A stretch of DNA of 42,081 nucleotides from Nocardioides lacusdianchii (GTDB lineage Bacteria; Actinomycetota; Actinomycetes; Propionibacteriales; Nocardioidaceae): contig NZ_JADHZD010000024.1 in the NCBI RefSeq assembly GCF_020102855.1, positions 1 through 42,081 of the forward strand. The letters run 5' to 3'. The notes under the pieces are model-generated. The model was given only the letters and a program-made list of their open reading frames with translations. It did no database searches and had not been told where the DNA came from. How positions within the stretch are numbered: the first letter of the stretch is position 1; the number at the start of each line of letters is the position of its first letter. Shown here piece after piece: positions 16,121 through 23,878 of this stretch. A program made the translations under genes and the position numbers.

Positions 16121-17191
16121 ATGACCAACCTCGACGTCATGAGACCTTCACTCGTCCCTGCGGCCGACCGACAGCACGGCATCTTCTCGCGCAGCCAGGC
16201 CTTGGGCGCCGGCTACACCGAGCGCGAGATCAAGGCGCTCACACGACCCGACGGAGAATGGGCCGTGGTGCGCATGGGCGTCTACTGTCAGCGCGACTTC
16301 TTGGAGCCCTTGGATGCGCGAGCCCGATGGCTGCTCAAGGACCGGGCCGCCGTTCTGTCCAGCCGGCGACCGGCCGTGCTGAGCCACGACTCTGCGGCGA
16401 GGCTGTTGCAGCTCGACACACTCGATCCGCCATCGGCAGCGAGCCACCTCACCCTCCACGGGCTGCGCGGCACGCGCACCAACAGTGGGCTGACCCGGCA
16501 TCGCGACCTCCAACCGCTGTGCGTCGAGCGCGTCGACGACCTGGTCGCCACGTCGTACGCACGGACAGCAATCGACATCGCCCGCTGGCACGGTTATCGA
16601 CACGGTTTGGTCGCGATCGACTCAGCGCGGTGGCTCGGAGTGCCGGAGGCAGACTTCGCGGCCGAGCTCGACCGCATGAGGCACCACCCCCACATCGCCC
16701 GCGCACATGCTGCACTCGCCGACTCCGACGACGGAGCCGAGTCCGTGCTCGAGTCCCTCGGTCGCGAGCTCGTGGCCTCGCTCGGGATCGGTGAGGTGCA
16801 GACCCAGTTCGCGATACGTCTCACTGGCGGACGGGTGGTCTGGTGCGACATACGCGTCGGGTGCCACCTGTTCGAGTGCGAGGGCATGCTGAAGCTGATC
16901 CCCGCCGACCGCGGTGGTGTGGCGTCGGAGACGCCGGAGGCAGTGGTCTGGAAGCAACAGGCCCGCCGGACGGACATCTGCTCCGAGGGGTTCGGAATGT
17001 CACGCATCGTCTGGGCCGACTGCTTCGGCTCCGGTCGGGACAGGGCTCGCGAACGCCTGCGGAAGGAGTACGAGGTCACCGAGGCCAGGTTCGGGCGGAC
17101 GCCTGCGCCTCACCTCCTCGAGTTCGCGGAGGCGAACCCGCGGAGGCCCACGTCACGGCTCTGGACACCGGGGATCGGCAGGGCGGCTTGA
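16121..17191 (+). CDS. AbiEi-like winged-helix / DUF559-like nuclease-fold protein (unit B)
   Basis: A 356-residue protein related in architecture to the one at 764-1777. The N-terminal region (about 18-60: HGIFSRSQALGAGYTEREI, then VRMGVYC) matches AbiEi-type antitoxin winged helices. A middle helical part follows. The C-terminal part (about 205-310) resembles DUF559/Vsr-like PD-(D/E)XK folds: AESVLESLGRELV, then CDIRVGCHLFECEG with Asp243, Glu252 and Glu254. The usual DG-H of DUF559 reads EG without a following His, so activity is uncertain. No toxin partner is adjacent. ATG at 16121 is used; the ATG at 16139 is an alternative. Enclosed by the inverted repeats of unit B. Confidence 0.7.
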   Translation: MTNLDVMRPSLVPAADRQHGIFSRSQALGAGYTEREIKALTRPDGEWAVVRMGVYCQRDFLEPLDARARWLLKDRAAVLSSRRPAVLSHDSAARLLQLDTLDPPSAASHLTLHGLRGTRTNSGLTRHRDLQPLCVERVDDLVATSYARTAIDIARWHGYRHGLVAIDSARWLGVPEADFAAELDRMRHHPHIARAHAALADSDDGAESVLESLGRELVASLGIGEVQTQFAIRLTGGRVVWCDIRVGCHLFECEGMLKLIPADRGGVASETPEAVVWKQQARRTDICSEGFGMSRIVWADCFGSGRDRARERLRKEYEVTEARFGRTPAPHLLEFAEANPRRPTSRLWTPGIGRAA

Positions 17192-17216
17192 GGAGCGGCG
17201 CCGCGGGCTGGGACCC

Positions 17217-17274
17217 CGACGTGGACGCTTGACGTACGGCATGGCGCGCGTCGAGCGGACCCTGGTCCGCTCGA
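17217..17274. repeat. terminal inverted repeat of unit B (right)
   Basis: Inverted copy of 15950-16009. The inner block is 17220-17243 (minus strand CATGCCGTACGTCAAGCG, then TCCACG). The outer palindrome is 17251-17274, arms TCGAGCGGACC and GGTCCGCTCGA, 2-nt spacer. Confidence 0.85.
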
Positions 17275-17308
17275 GCCGGGATCTGGACCCGGACCACCGC
17301 CCGAGCGG

Positions 17309-17335
17309 GCCGGTCAGCTGCGGAAGCTGACCGGC
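17309..17335 (-). terminator. hairpin at the 3' end of the thioesterase gene
   Basis: GCCGGTCAGCT and AGCTGACCGGC pair over 11 bp around a 5-nt loop. The thioesterase stop codon lies within one arm. No T tract. Confidence 0.5.
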
Positions 17336-17778
17336 TCGCCGAGGTAACGCTCGAGGTCGGCGCGTACGTCGTCGCTGATCGGCCAGGCCGACTGCGCGGC
17401 GTGGTCACACAGGACGTTGACGCACTCCCAGACCGCCGCCGGGGCGCCACCCGCCTCGACCCGCAGCTCCGCCGCGACCGTGAAGGACGACCGGCCGACC
17501 CGCGTCACCCAGAGAGAGGCCAGGAACGGCTGGTAGGGCACGAAGCGCATCTCGCCGTGGTACTCGATGGCCTGGGACGCGACCAGCTCCGAGACGCCGT
17601 CCCCCACCGCGTGCAGCAACCCGGTCGCGCCCTCGGGCAGGCCCGGCAGGTGCGCGAAGCGCAGGAACTCGTAGCGCGCCTCGTCGAGCACGCGTACGGC
17701 CTCGACGTTGTCGACGTGCCCGGCGAGGTTGATGTCGCGGTAGCGCGCCTGGATCTCGGTGGTGAAGGTCTGGCCCAT
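17314..17778 (-). CDS. acyl-CoA thioesterase, hotdog fold
   Basis: A 154-residue 4HBT-type thioesterase. The opening FTTEIQARYRDINLAGHVDNVEAVRVLDEARYEFLR is the family signature (RY.D.....HV.N......EAR), with the acidic catalytic region near residues 15-30. It hydrolyses acyl-CoA esters; the substrate is unknown. The length is normal for a single hotdog domain. It is divergent from the DUF3151 gene across 37 bases. Confidence 0.85.
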   Translation of the reverse strand: MGQTFTTEIQARYRDINLAGHVDNVEAVRVLDEARYEFLRFAHLPGLPEGATGLLHAVGDGVSELVASQAIEYHGEMRFVPYQPFLASLWVTRVGRSSFTVAAELRVEAGGAPAAVWECVNVLCDHAAQSAWPISDDVRADLERYLGEPVSFRS

Positions 17779-17803
17779 GACCGAAGTGTGTCGGACGCAC
17801 GCC

Positions 17804-17809
17804 TAGGGT
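17804..17809 (+). promoter_or_regulatory. -10 element of leaderless promoter (DUF3151)
   Basis: TAGGGT, 6 nt before the ATG at 17816. Confidence 0.55.
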
Positions 17810-17815
17810 TGGGCC

Positions 17816-18238
17816 ATGACCTCCGGACCCTTCGGCGGCGACCTGATGGCCGGTCCCCCGCCCACCCTCCTTCCCGCCGACCCCGCCGACGCCGAGCTGG
17901 CCGGTGGCGAGGCCCCCGCCGCGGTCGTACGCCGCCACCCGGAGTCGCCCGCCGCCTGGGCCGCGATGGCCGCCGAGGCCCAGCAGGCCGGCGCCGACGA
18001 CGTCACCGTCTACGCCTACTCCCGCGTCGGCTACCACCGCTCGCTCGACCAGCTGCGCCGCAACGGCTGGAAGGGCCACGGCCCCGTGCCGTGGGAGCAC
18101 GAGCCCAACCGTGGCTTCCTGCGCTCGCTCGCCCTCCTCGCCATCGCTGCGCGCGCCATCGGCGAGACCGCCGAGTGGGAGCGCTGCTCGACCTTCCTGC
18201 GCGACTCCAGCCCGGCGGCGGCGGACGACTTGCTCTGA
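17816..18238 (+). CDS. DUF3151 family protein
   Basis: A 140-residue actinobacterial protein of unknown function. Diagnostic stretches are HPESPAAWAAMAAEAQ, DDVTVYAYSRVGYHRSLDQLRRNGWKG and VPWEHEPNRGFLRSLALLAIAARAIGE. The family is commonly found near the fructose-bisphosphate aldolase gene in actinobacteria, and fba lies 2.2 kb downstream here. Soluble, no signal peptide or membrane segment. ATG at 17816 follows TAGGGT by 6 nt. Confidence 0.9.
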   Translation: MTSGPFGGDLMAGPPPTLLPADPADAELAGGEAPAAVVRRHPESPAAWAAMAAEAQQAGADDVTVYAYSRVGYHRSLDQLRRNGWKGHGPVPWEHEPNRGFLRSLALLAIAARAIGETAEWERCSTFLRDSSPAAADDLL

Positions 18239-18287
18239 CCGCTCGTCGCGCGAGATCGACCGCTGGTCGAGCCACCCCCACGGAGGG

Positions 18288-18301
18288 GTGACGGCCGTCA
18301 C
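18288..18301. promoter_or_regulatory. CRP/GlxR-like palindrome upstream of the transporter operon
   Basis: GTGACGGCCGTCAC, identical to the site at 3703-3716 and matching GTGA-N6-TCAC. It overlaps the expected -35 position for the -10 element at 18310-18315. The shared identity extends to 17 bases. Confidence 0.6.
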
Positions 18302-18309
18302 GGCGCCGG

Positions 18310-18315
18310 TAAGGT
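18310..18315 (+). promoter_or_regulatory. -10 element of leaderless promoter (DUF3311-symporter operon)
   Basis: TAAGGT, 7 nt before the GTG start at 18323. Confidence 0.55.
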
Positions 18316-18322
18316 CTCGCGG

Positions 18323-18610
18323 GTGAATTCCGGGAACACACCTCCACAGTCGCGCCCTGAAGACCCGGGCGTCCCCCCGACCGACAAGGGCAAGATGGCG
18401 CTCGCCGCCGTCCTGCTCCTCATCCCCATCGTCGTGCTCCTCTGGGTGCCGCACTACGCGAAGGTCGAGCCGACGCTGCTCGGCTTCCCGTTCTTCTTCT
18501 GGTACCAGTTCCTCTGGGTCTTCATCTGCTCCGCCCTGACCTGGACGGCCTACAAGCTCACGCTGTCGGCCCGCGGGAAGACCACGCACAAGGTCGGTGG
18601 GGACCGATGA
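18323..18610 (+). CDS. DUF3311 small membrane protein, transporter partner
   Basis: A 95-residue protein with two membrane segments (about 26-45 and 52-78). The middle sequence LWVPHYAKVEPTLLGFPFFFWYQFLWV is the DUF3311 signature. Genes of this family usually precede MctP-type monocarboxylate symporters and may help their assembly. Its TGA overlaps the ATG of the symporter (ATGA), so the two are translationally coupled. GTG at 18323 follows TAAGGT by 7 nt and has no ribosome-binding site. Confidence 0.88.
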   Translation: MNSGNTPPQSRPEDPGVPPTDKGKMALAAVLLLIPIVVLLWVPHYAKVEPTLLGFPFFFWYQFLWVFICSALTWTAYKLTLSARGKTTHKVGGDR

Positions 18611-20325
18611 CGCCCCAGCTGACGGTGATGGCCGCCGAGACCGACGGCATCAACGGCGTCGCCCTGTCCGTGCTCATCGCCCTGTTCGCACTGGTGACGA
18701 TCGCCGGCTTCATGGCCAGCCGCTTCAAGCGCGCCGACTCGCTGGAGTCGCTCGAGGAGTGGGGACTGGGCGGGCGCAAGTTCGGCACCTGGATCACATG
18801 GTTCCTGCTGGGTGGCGACCTCTACACGGCGTACACGTTCGTCGCCGTCCCGGCCGCGATGTTCGCCACCGGTGCGGTCGCGGGCTTCTTCGCCGTGCCC
18901 TACACGATCGTGCTCTATCCGATCATCTTCATCTTCATGGCGCGGCTGTGGTCGGTGAGCCACCGCCACGGCTACGTCACCACGGCCGACTTCGTGCGTG
19001 GCAGGTACGACGACCGCGGGCTGTCGCTCGCCGTCGCGGTCACCGGCTTCGTGGCCACCATGCCCTACATCGCGCTCCAGCTCGTCGGCATTCAGGCGGT
19101 GCTGGAGGTGGCCGGGCTCGGCGGCGGCGACAACATCATCGAGAAGGACGCGCCGCTCTTCATCGCCTTCGCGCTGCTCGCCGCCTACACCTACTCCAGC
19201 GGCCTGCGCGCGCCCGCGGTGATCGCGTTCGTCAAGGACATCCTCATCTACCTCGTCATCATCGTGGCGATCATCTACCTACCGGGTCAGGTCGGCGGCT
19301 GGGAGGCGATCTTCGGGGCGGCCGAGGACAAGATGGCCGCCACCAACGAGGCCACCGGCGGACCCACCGGGTCGTTCATCCCCGGCGCCGGCCAGGGCTG
19401 GGCGTACGCCACCCTGGCGCTGGGCTCCGCGCTGGCGCTGTTCATGTACCCGCACTCGATCACCGCGTCGCTGTCGTCGAACTCGCGCAACACGATCCGT
19501 CGCAACGCCGCGATCCTGCCGGCGTACTCCTTCGTGCTCGGCCTGCTGGCCCTGCTCGGCTGGGTCGCCATCGCCGCAGGCACGCAGCCGATCGGCCTCG
19601 ACGGCGAGCCCAACGCGCAGCTGGTGATCCCGCAGCTGTTCGAGGACATGTTCCCGGCGTGGTTCGCAGGTGTCGCCTTCGCCGCGATCGCGATCGGCGC
19701 GCTCGTGCCGGCCGCGATCATGTCGATCGCCGCGGCCAACACCTTCAGCCGCAACATCTACAAGGAGTGGCTCAAGAAGGACGCCACCCCCGCGCAGGAG
19801 GCCAAGGTCTCGAAGCTGATGTCGCTGCTGGTGAAGGCGTTCGCGCTGATCTTCGTGCTCACCCTCGACAAGCAGAACGCGATCAACTTCCAGCTCCTCG
19901 GCGGCATCTGGATGCTCCAGACGTTCCCGGTGATCGTGTTCAGCCTCTTCACGCGGTGGTTCCACCGCTACGGCCTGCTCGTCGGCTGGGCCGTCGGCAT
20001 GGTCTACGGAACCGTCGGGGCCTACAACGTGAAGAACCCCGTCACCGGGAAGGCCTTCGGCGGCTCGCTCGACAACATCCCCGGCATCGGCGAGATGGGC
20101 TACATCGCGATGACGGCCTTCGTCATCAACGTGGCCATCGCGGCCGTGCTGACGGTGGCGCTGCGGGCGGCGAAGGTGTCCAACGGTCGCGATGAGACGA
20201 TCCCGTTCGACTACTTCGCCGACGCCGACGACCCGCGGGTGCAGAAGGACCTCGTCGAGCACAGCTCGCACGAGACGCCGTACGGCGACCCGGACGACAT
20301 CCCGGGCAACGCGCCGGCGCGCTGA
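18607..20325 (+). CDS. sodium:solute symporter, MctP-like monocarboxylate permease
   Basis: A 572-residue SSS-family transporter with about 13 membrane helices. Recognisable stretches are LEEWGLGGRKFGTWITWFLLGGDLYTAYTF, YVTTADFVRGRYDDRGL and PAAIMSIAAANTFSRNIYKEW, close to MctP (monocarboxylate uptake permease: lactate, pyruvate, acetate and others). The DUF3311 gene in front supports this. The C-terminal ~45 residues are hydrophilic and acidic (DYFADADDPRVQKDLVEH). It shares a promoter palindrome with the acyl-CoA synthetase at 2106-3680, which would activate imported acids. The exact substrate is inferred. Confidence 0.88.
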   Translation: MTPQLTVMAAETDGINGVALSVLIALFALVTIAGFMASRFKRADSLESLEEWGLGGRKFGTWITWFLLGGDLYTAYTFVAVPAAMFATGAVAGFFAVPYTIVLYPIIFIFMARLWSVSHRHGYVTTADFVRGRYDDRGLSLAVAVTGFVATMPYIALQLVGIQAVLEVAGLGGGDNIIEKDAPLFIAFALLAAYTYSSGLRAPAVIAFVKDILIYLVIIVAIIYLPGQVGGWEAIFGAAEDKMAATNEATGGPTGSFIPGAGQGWAYATLALGSALALFMYPHSITASLSSNSRNTIRRNAAILPAYSFVLGLLALLGWVAIAAGTQPIGLDGEPNAQLVIPQLFEDMFPAWFAGVAFAAIAIGALVPAAIMSIAAANTFSRNIYKEWLKKDATPAQEAKVSKLMSLLVKAFALIFVLTLDKQNAINFQLLGGIWMLQTFPVIVFSLFTRWFHRYGLLVGWAVGMVYGTVGAYNVKNPVTGKAFGGSLDNIPGIGEMGYIAMTAFVINVAIAAVLTVALRAAKVSNGRDETIPFDYFADADDPRVQKDLVEHSSHETPYGDPDDIPGNAPAR

Positions 20326-20349
20326 CGGCGTACGCCCCCGGACGGCACT

Positions 20350-20405
20350 CGAGCGGTGCCCCACCCACATTCCGCATCACGCGGAGGTGGGTGGGGCACC
20401 GCTCG
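20350..20405. terminator. long bidirectional hairpin between symporter and fba
   Basis: A perfect 19-bp stem (20350-20368 with 20387-20405; arms begin CGAGCGGTGCCCCACCCAC) and an inner TCCGC/GCGGA stem in the 18-nt loop. It sits between convergent genes, so a bidirectional terminator is the simplest reading. Confidence 0.7.
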
Positions 20406-20421
20406 GTTCGTGTCGGTGCAG

Positions 20422-21456
20422 TCAGCCGGCGAGCGAGGTGCCCGCGGAGCGCAGGTTCTGGCACGCCTCCACGATGCGGGCGGCCATGCCGTTCTCGGCG
20501 GCCTTGCCCCAGGCGCGGGGGTCGTACTGCTTCTTGTTGCCGACCTCGCCGTCGACCTTCAGCACGCCGTCGTAGTGGGCGAACATGTGGGCCGCGACGG
20601 GGCGGGTGAAGGCGTACTGGGTGTCGGTGTCGACGTTCATCTTGATGACGCCGAAGTCGACCGCGTCGCTGATCTCCTGCGCGCTCGAGCCGGAGCCACC
20701 GTGGAAGACCAGGTCGAAGGGGCGGGCGTCGGAGCCCTGGCCCAGCTCGGAGGCGGCGGCCTCCTGCGCGGTCTTGAGGATCTCCGGGCGCAGCTTGACG
20801 TTGCCGGGCTTGTAGACGCCGTGCACGTTGCCGAAGGTGAGGGCGGTCATGTAGCGACCACGCTCGCCGGCGCCGAGCGCCTTGATCGTGGCGATCGCGT
20901 CCTCGGGCGTGGTGTAGAGCTGGTCGTTGATCTCGTTGGCCACGCCGTCCTCCTCGCCGCCCACGACGCCGACCTCGATCTCGAGGATGATCCGGGCCGC
21001 GGCGCACCTGGCGAGCAGCTCCTCGGCGATCTGGAGGTTCTCCTCCAGCGGCACCGCGGAGCCGTCCCACATGTGCGACTGGAAGAGCGGGGCCTCGCCG
21101 CGCGCGACGCGCTCGGCGGAGATGTCGAGCAGCGGGCGGACGAAGCCGTCGAGCTTGTCCTTGGGGCAGTGGTCGGTGTGCAGCGCGATGTTGACGGGGT
21201 AGTTCTTCGCGACCTCGGCGGCGTAGGCGGCGAAGGCCACCGAGCCGGACACCATGTCCTTCACGGACGGGCCGGAGAGGTACTCCGCACCGCCGGTGGA
21301 CACCTGGATGATGCCGTCGGAGCCGGCGTCGGCGAAGCCCTTCAGCGCGGCGTTGAGCGTCTGGGAGGACGACACGTTGATGGCCGGGTAGGCGAAGGAC
21401 TTGGCCTTCGCGGCGTCCAGCATCTGCGCGTAGACCTCGGGGGTGGCGATGGGCAT
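20422..21456 (-). CDS. fba: class II fructose-bisphosphate aldolase
   Basis: A 344-residue zinc-dependent aldolase that cleaves fructose-1,6-bisphosphate to glyceraldehyde-3-phosphate and dihydroxyacetone phosphate in glycolysis and gluconeogenesis. Signatures: LHTDHCPKDKLDGFVRP with zinc and catalytic residues, LEIEVGVVGGEEDGV, LTFGNVHGVYKPGN and FHGGSGSS, plus NVDTDTQYAFTRP. These are of the class IIA type used by actinobacteria. The ATG at 21456 has GAGGAGA six bases upstream. TAGGGT further upstream is a likely -10, giving a leader. Confidence 0.97.
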   Translation of the reverse strand: MPIATPEVYAQMLDAAKAKSFAYPAINVSSSQTLNAALKGFADAGSDGIIQVSTGGAEYLSGPSVKDMVSGSVAFAAYAAEVAKNYPVNIALHTDHCPKDKLDGFVRPLLDISAERVARGEAPLFQSHMWDGSAVPLEENLQIAEELLARCAAARIILEIEVGVVGGEEDGVANEINDQLYTTPEDAIATIKALGAGERGRYMTALTFGNVHGVYKPGNVKLRPEILKTAQEAAASELGQGSDARPFDLVFHGGSGSSAQEISDAVDFGVIKMNVDTDTQYAFTRPVAAHMFAHYDGVLKVDGEVGNKKQYDPRAWGKAAENGMAARIVEACQNLRSAGTSLAG

Positions 21457-21573
21457 CGGCGGTTCTCCTCAGAAGGGGTCCTACAGGCGCTCCCAACCCT
21501 AGTGGCTACTGATCGGTCGGGAATTTCGTGAGGCCCCGTCTCAGCACGTGACAACCGATCACGCCCCGGCTCC

Positions 21574-22488
21574 ATGGACACCGAGATCGACTGGCAGCGG
21601 GAGCTGGACTCGTCGTTCGGCAGCGGAGCCGACGTGCCGGCCGGGCACTACGTCGCAGCCGGCCACCGGGCCGTACGCCGTCGCAGGGCGGTGTCCGTCG
21701 CGATCGTGGTGGCCATGACGGTGGGCGCCGGCGCCGCCTGGGGCGGCCCGGGCACGACGCCGCGCGGCGACGCGCCGGTCGCCACGCAGCCCGCGAGCCC
21801 TCACCCCGACGACCCGACCGAGAAGTCCGAGGACGCGGCGCAGCGCAAGCGCTCGCTCACACGGATGCGGGACATGGCGCGCAACCAGGCCGTGCAGTTC
21901 GACAACCCGGTCGCCCTGACCCAGGACGGTGAGCTGGTCCTCGCACCCGGCGAGGGGCCCGTGCTGGAGGAGGTGCCGAACCCCATGGGGTACACCGCCG
22001 CCCAGGGCCATTCGGTCGGGGTCCGTGTCATGAAGGACGGCAAGGAGCAGTACGGCTTCCTCACCGTCTATCCCAACAGCTCGTCGGCGACAATGGTCTG
22101 GAAGACCGGCGACTTCGCCGGCTGGCTCGCCCAGGCGGTGCGGAGCCAGTCGACCCTCGACGTCGCGAACGGCGTCACTCCCGCCAGCGGTGACATCAGC
22201 GGGATGCCATGGCTGGCACTCTCGCCCGGCGGCGAGATCGAGGCCGCACGTCCGGGCGTGGTGATCGTGGAGCTGCGCACCGACGTGGACCTGGGCGGGA
22301 ACTTCGGCCAGGGCGCGACCCGCGCCGGCGTCGTACGACTCCTGGTGGACGGGCGCAGCGAGTTCGCGGCCTTCACGGTGTGGGACGACGAACTCAACAT
22401 CGAACCAGCCGGCGGCACCTTCGAGTCGATGAGCGCGTTCATCACCTGGGCGACCGCTCAGTACGCCACCGGCGACGGCATGCGATGA
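21574..22488 (+). CDS. single-pass membrane protein coupled to a sigma factor (candidate anti-sigma)
   Basis: A 304-residue protein. A cytoplasmic N terminus of ~38 residues ends in RRRR, followed by a single membrane helix (about 39-57) and a ~245-residue external part. The external part has no recognised fold. It contains repeats of no obvious kind and no cysteines. The short N terminus (DWQRELDSSFGSGADVPAGHYVAAGHRAVRRRR) recurs in actinobacterial proteins paired with SigE-family sigma factors. It lacks the HxxxCxxC zinc motif of classical anti-sigma factors. Its stop overlaps the sigma ATG (ATGA). An anti-sigma or signal-sensing role is inferred from that coupling. Confidence 0.7.
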   Translation: MDTEIDWQRELDSSFGSGADVPAGHYVAAGHRAVRRRRAVSVAIVVAMTVGAGAAWGGPGTTPRGDAPVATQPASPHPDDPTEKSEDAAQRKRSLTRMRDMARNQAVQFDNPVALTQDGELVLAPGEGPVLEEVPNPMGYTAAQGHSVGVRVMKDGKEQYGFLTVYPNSSSATMVWKTGDFAGWLAQAVRSQSTLDVANGVTPASGDISGMPWLALSPGGEIEAARPGVVIVELRTDVDLGGNFGQGATRAGVVRLLVDGRSEFAAFTVWDDELNIEPAGGTFESMSAFITWATAQYATGDGMR

Positions 22489-22982
22489 GGAGCGCCGACC
22501 GCGACGCGGCCTTCAGCGACTTCGTCGCCGCCCGGCAGACCCACCTGCGCCGCATCGCGTACGCCCTCTGCGGCGACTGGCACCGCGCCGACGACCTGCT
22601 GCAGACCGCCCTCACCAAGCTGTACGTCGCCTGGCCGCGGATCCGCCACGAGGGCAACGAGGAGGCCTACTGCCGCCAGATCATGGTGCGGGCCAACATC
22701 GACGAGTCCCGCCGGCCGTGGCGGCGCGAACGGCCCAGCGAGCACCTGCCCGAGATGGCTGCGGAGGGGCCGACCTCGACCGAGGAACGCTCGGCGCTCT
22801 TCGACGCCCTGCAGGCACTGCCGGAGCAGCAGCGCAAGGTGGTCGTGCTGCGCCACTGGCTCGGGCTGTCGGTGCGCGAGACGGCTGCCGAGCTCGGCAT
22901 CGTCGAGGGGACGGTGAAGAGCCACAGCAGCCGCGGGCTGGCCGCGCTCGAGGCGGTGCTGGCGCCGCAGCGGCACGGCTGA
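22485..22982 (+). CDS. SigE-family ECF RNA polymerase sigma factor
   Basis: A 165-residue extracytoplasmic-function sigma factor. Region 2 spans about residues 10-75 (LRRIAYALCGDWHRADDLLQTALTKLYVAWPRI). Region 4 spans about 100-155 (ALPEQQRKVVVLRHWLGLSVRETAAELGIVEGTVKSHSSRGLAAL) with a clear HTH. This is the actinobacterial SigE subfamily with 'DLLQTALTKLYVAW'. ATG at 22485 overlaps the upstream membrane-protein stop, so the partner is encoded first. Target promoters are unknown. Confidence 0.93.
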   Translation: MRSADRDAAFSDFVAARQTHLRRIAYALCGDWHRADDLLQTALTKLYVAWPRIRHEGNEEAYCRQIMVRANIDESRRPWRRERPSEHLPEMAAEGPTSTEERSALFDALQALPEQQRKVVVLRHWLGLSVRETAAELGIVEGTVKSHSSRGLAALEAVLAPQRHG

Positions 22983-23049
22983 GCCATCTGCCCTCCGGAG
23001 GGGGCGGAACTGCACCCGCACGGGTATGGCGTCTGCGCTGCGTCAGGCC

Positions 23050-23055
23050 TAGGTT
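23050..23055 (+). promoter_or_regulatory. -10 element of leaderless promoter (septum-formation-like protein)
   Basis: TAGGTT, 7 nt before the ATG at 23063. A 12-bp palindrome CCCTCCGGAGGG at 22991-23002 lies just after the sigma-factor gene. Confidence 0.55.
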
Positions 23056-23062
23056 GACGCCC

Positions 23063-23800
23063 ATGACCCGACGACTCGGATGGGGCGCCGCCCTCACCGG
23101 ACTCCTCACCGCGACGATCACCCTCGCGGGCGGCCAGTCGGCCACAGCAGCCGACCCCCTGTTCCAGGCCCCGGTCGTGGGCCAGTGCTTCGACATGGAT
23201 TCCGCCGAGCTCGCCTCGGCGGCCTACACCGAGGCCCCGGTCGACTGCGCGGCTACCCACACCTCCACCACCATCGCGGTGGCCGTGCTCCCCGACGGCC
23301 TCGCCTACGAGAGCCGCGCACTGGCACGGTTCGCCCTCGAGACCTGCGTGCCCGTGCAGCGCAAGGTGCTCGGCACCAGCATCCGCGGCCTGCGCCTGAC
23401 GGCGTACACGCTCGGCTACTTCGGTCCCACCCCCGAGCAGCAGGCGGCCGGCGCGCGGTGGCTGCGCTGCGACCTCGTGCTGGGCAGCCCCGACGACCTG
23501 CAGCCGCTGCCCGCGAAGCTCCGGGTGGGCTCCTACCCGTTCGAGAAGTCGGTCTCGCGCTGCCTGGCCGGCCGCGACTTCGATCTCACCGTCTGCTCGG
23601 CGAAGCACACCTACCGCGCCACGGCCGCGATCACCATCAAGGCGGACCGGTTCCCCAGCGAGAAGGCGTGGAAGCGCATCGGCACGAAGCGCTGCCGCAC
23701 CGCGGTCACCTCGCGGACCTACCGCTTCGGCTGGCCGTCGAAGGTGGCGTGGAAGGCCGGCGACCACACGCTTCTCTGCTACTCCAAGACGCGCCGCTAG
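23063..23800 (+). CDS. secreted septum-formation-domain protein
   Basis: A 245-residue exported protein. The N terminus MTRRLGWGAALTGLLTATITLAGG ends at SATAA, a plausible signal peptidase I site near residue 30. The mature part has two similar halves, each with conserved cysteines (GQCFDMDS, VDCAATHT; SRCLAGRD, TVCSAKHT, KRCRTAV, LLCYS), as in the actinobacterial septum-formation family (often linked to DUF4190-like membrane proteins). The cysteine pairs probably form disulfides. A role in septation is only a family name and is not proven. ATG at 23063 follows TAGGTT by 7 nt. Confidence 0.75.
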   Translation: MTRRLGWGAALTGLLTATITLAGGQSATAADPLFQAPVVGQCFDMDSAELASAAYTEAPVDCAATHTSTTIAVAVLPDGLAYESRALARFALETCVPVQRKVLGTSIRGLRLTAYTLGYFGPTPEQQAAGARWLRCDLVLGSPDDLQPLPAKLRVGSYPFEKSVSRCLAGRDFDLTVCSAKHTYRATAAITIKADRFPSEKAWKRIGTKRCRTAVTSRTYRFGWPSKVAWKAGDHTLLCYSKTRR

Positions 23801-23802
23801 GC

Positions 23803-23836
23803 GCACCACGAGGACCCGCGGTCGGGTCCGGGGTGC
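23803..23836. terminator. hairpin between convergent genes
   Basis: Nested stems GCACC/GGTGC (23803-23807, 23832-23836) and GGACCC/GGGTCC (23812-23817, 23824-23829) between the septum-formation-like gene and the methyltransferase. Confidence 0.45.
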
Positions 23837-23878
23837 CGTGGGGACATCCCGGCCCCGGCCGCGCTCGGCCAGGCAGGA

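Larger units (their letters stand above)
15950..17274. mobile_element. unit B: single gene with ~59-bp terminal inverted repeats (putative element)
   Basis: A 1325-bp segment made of two inverted copies of a ~59-bp repeat around one AbiEi-like/nuclease-like gene. Each repeat has an outer perfect palindrome with core GAGCGGACC/GGTCCGCTC and a 24-nt inner block. The segment sits between lysK and a thioesterase gene, disrupting neither. It repeats the plan of unit A with unrelated repeat sequences. Mobility is inferred; no target duplication was identified. Confidence 0.5.

Noticed and set aside
15994..16182. A 62-codon minus-strand frame overlapping the left repeat of unit B
   Set aside because: No ribosome-binding site or family similarity; antisense to the start of the unit B gene and to its repeat.
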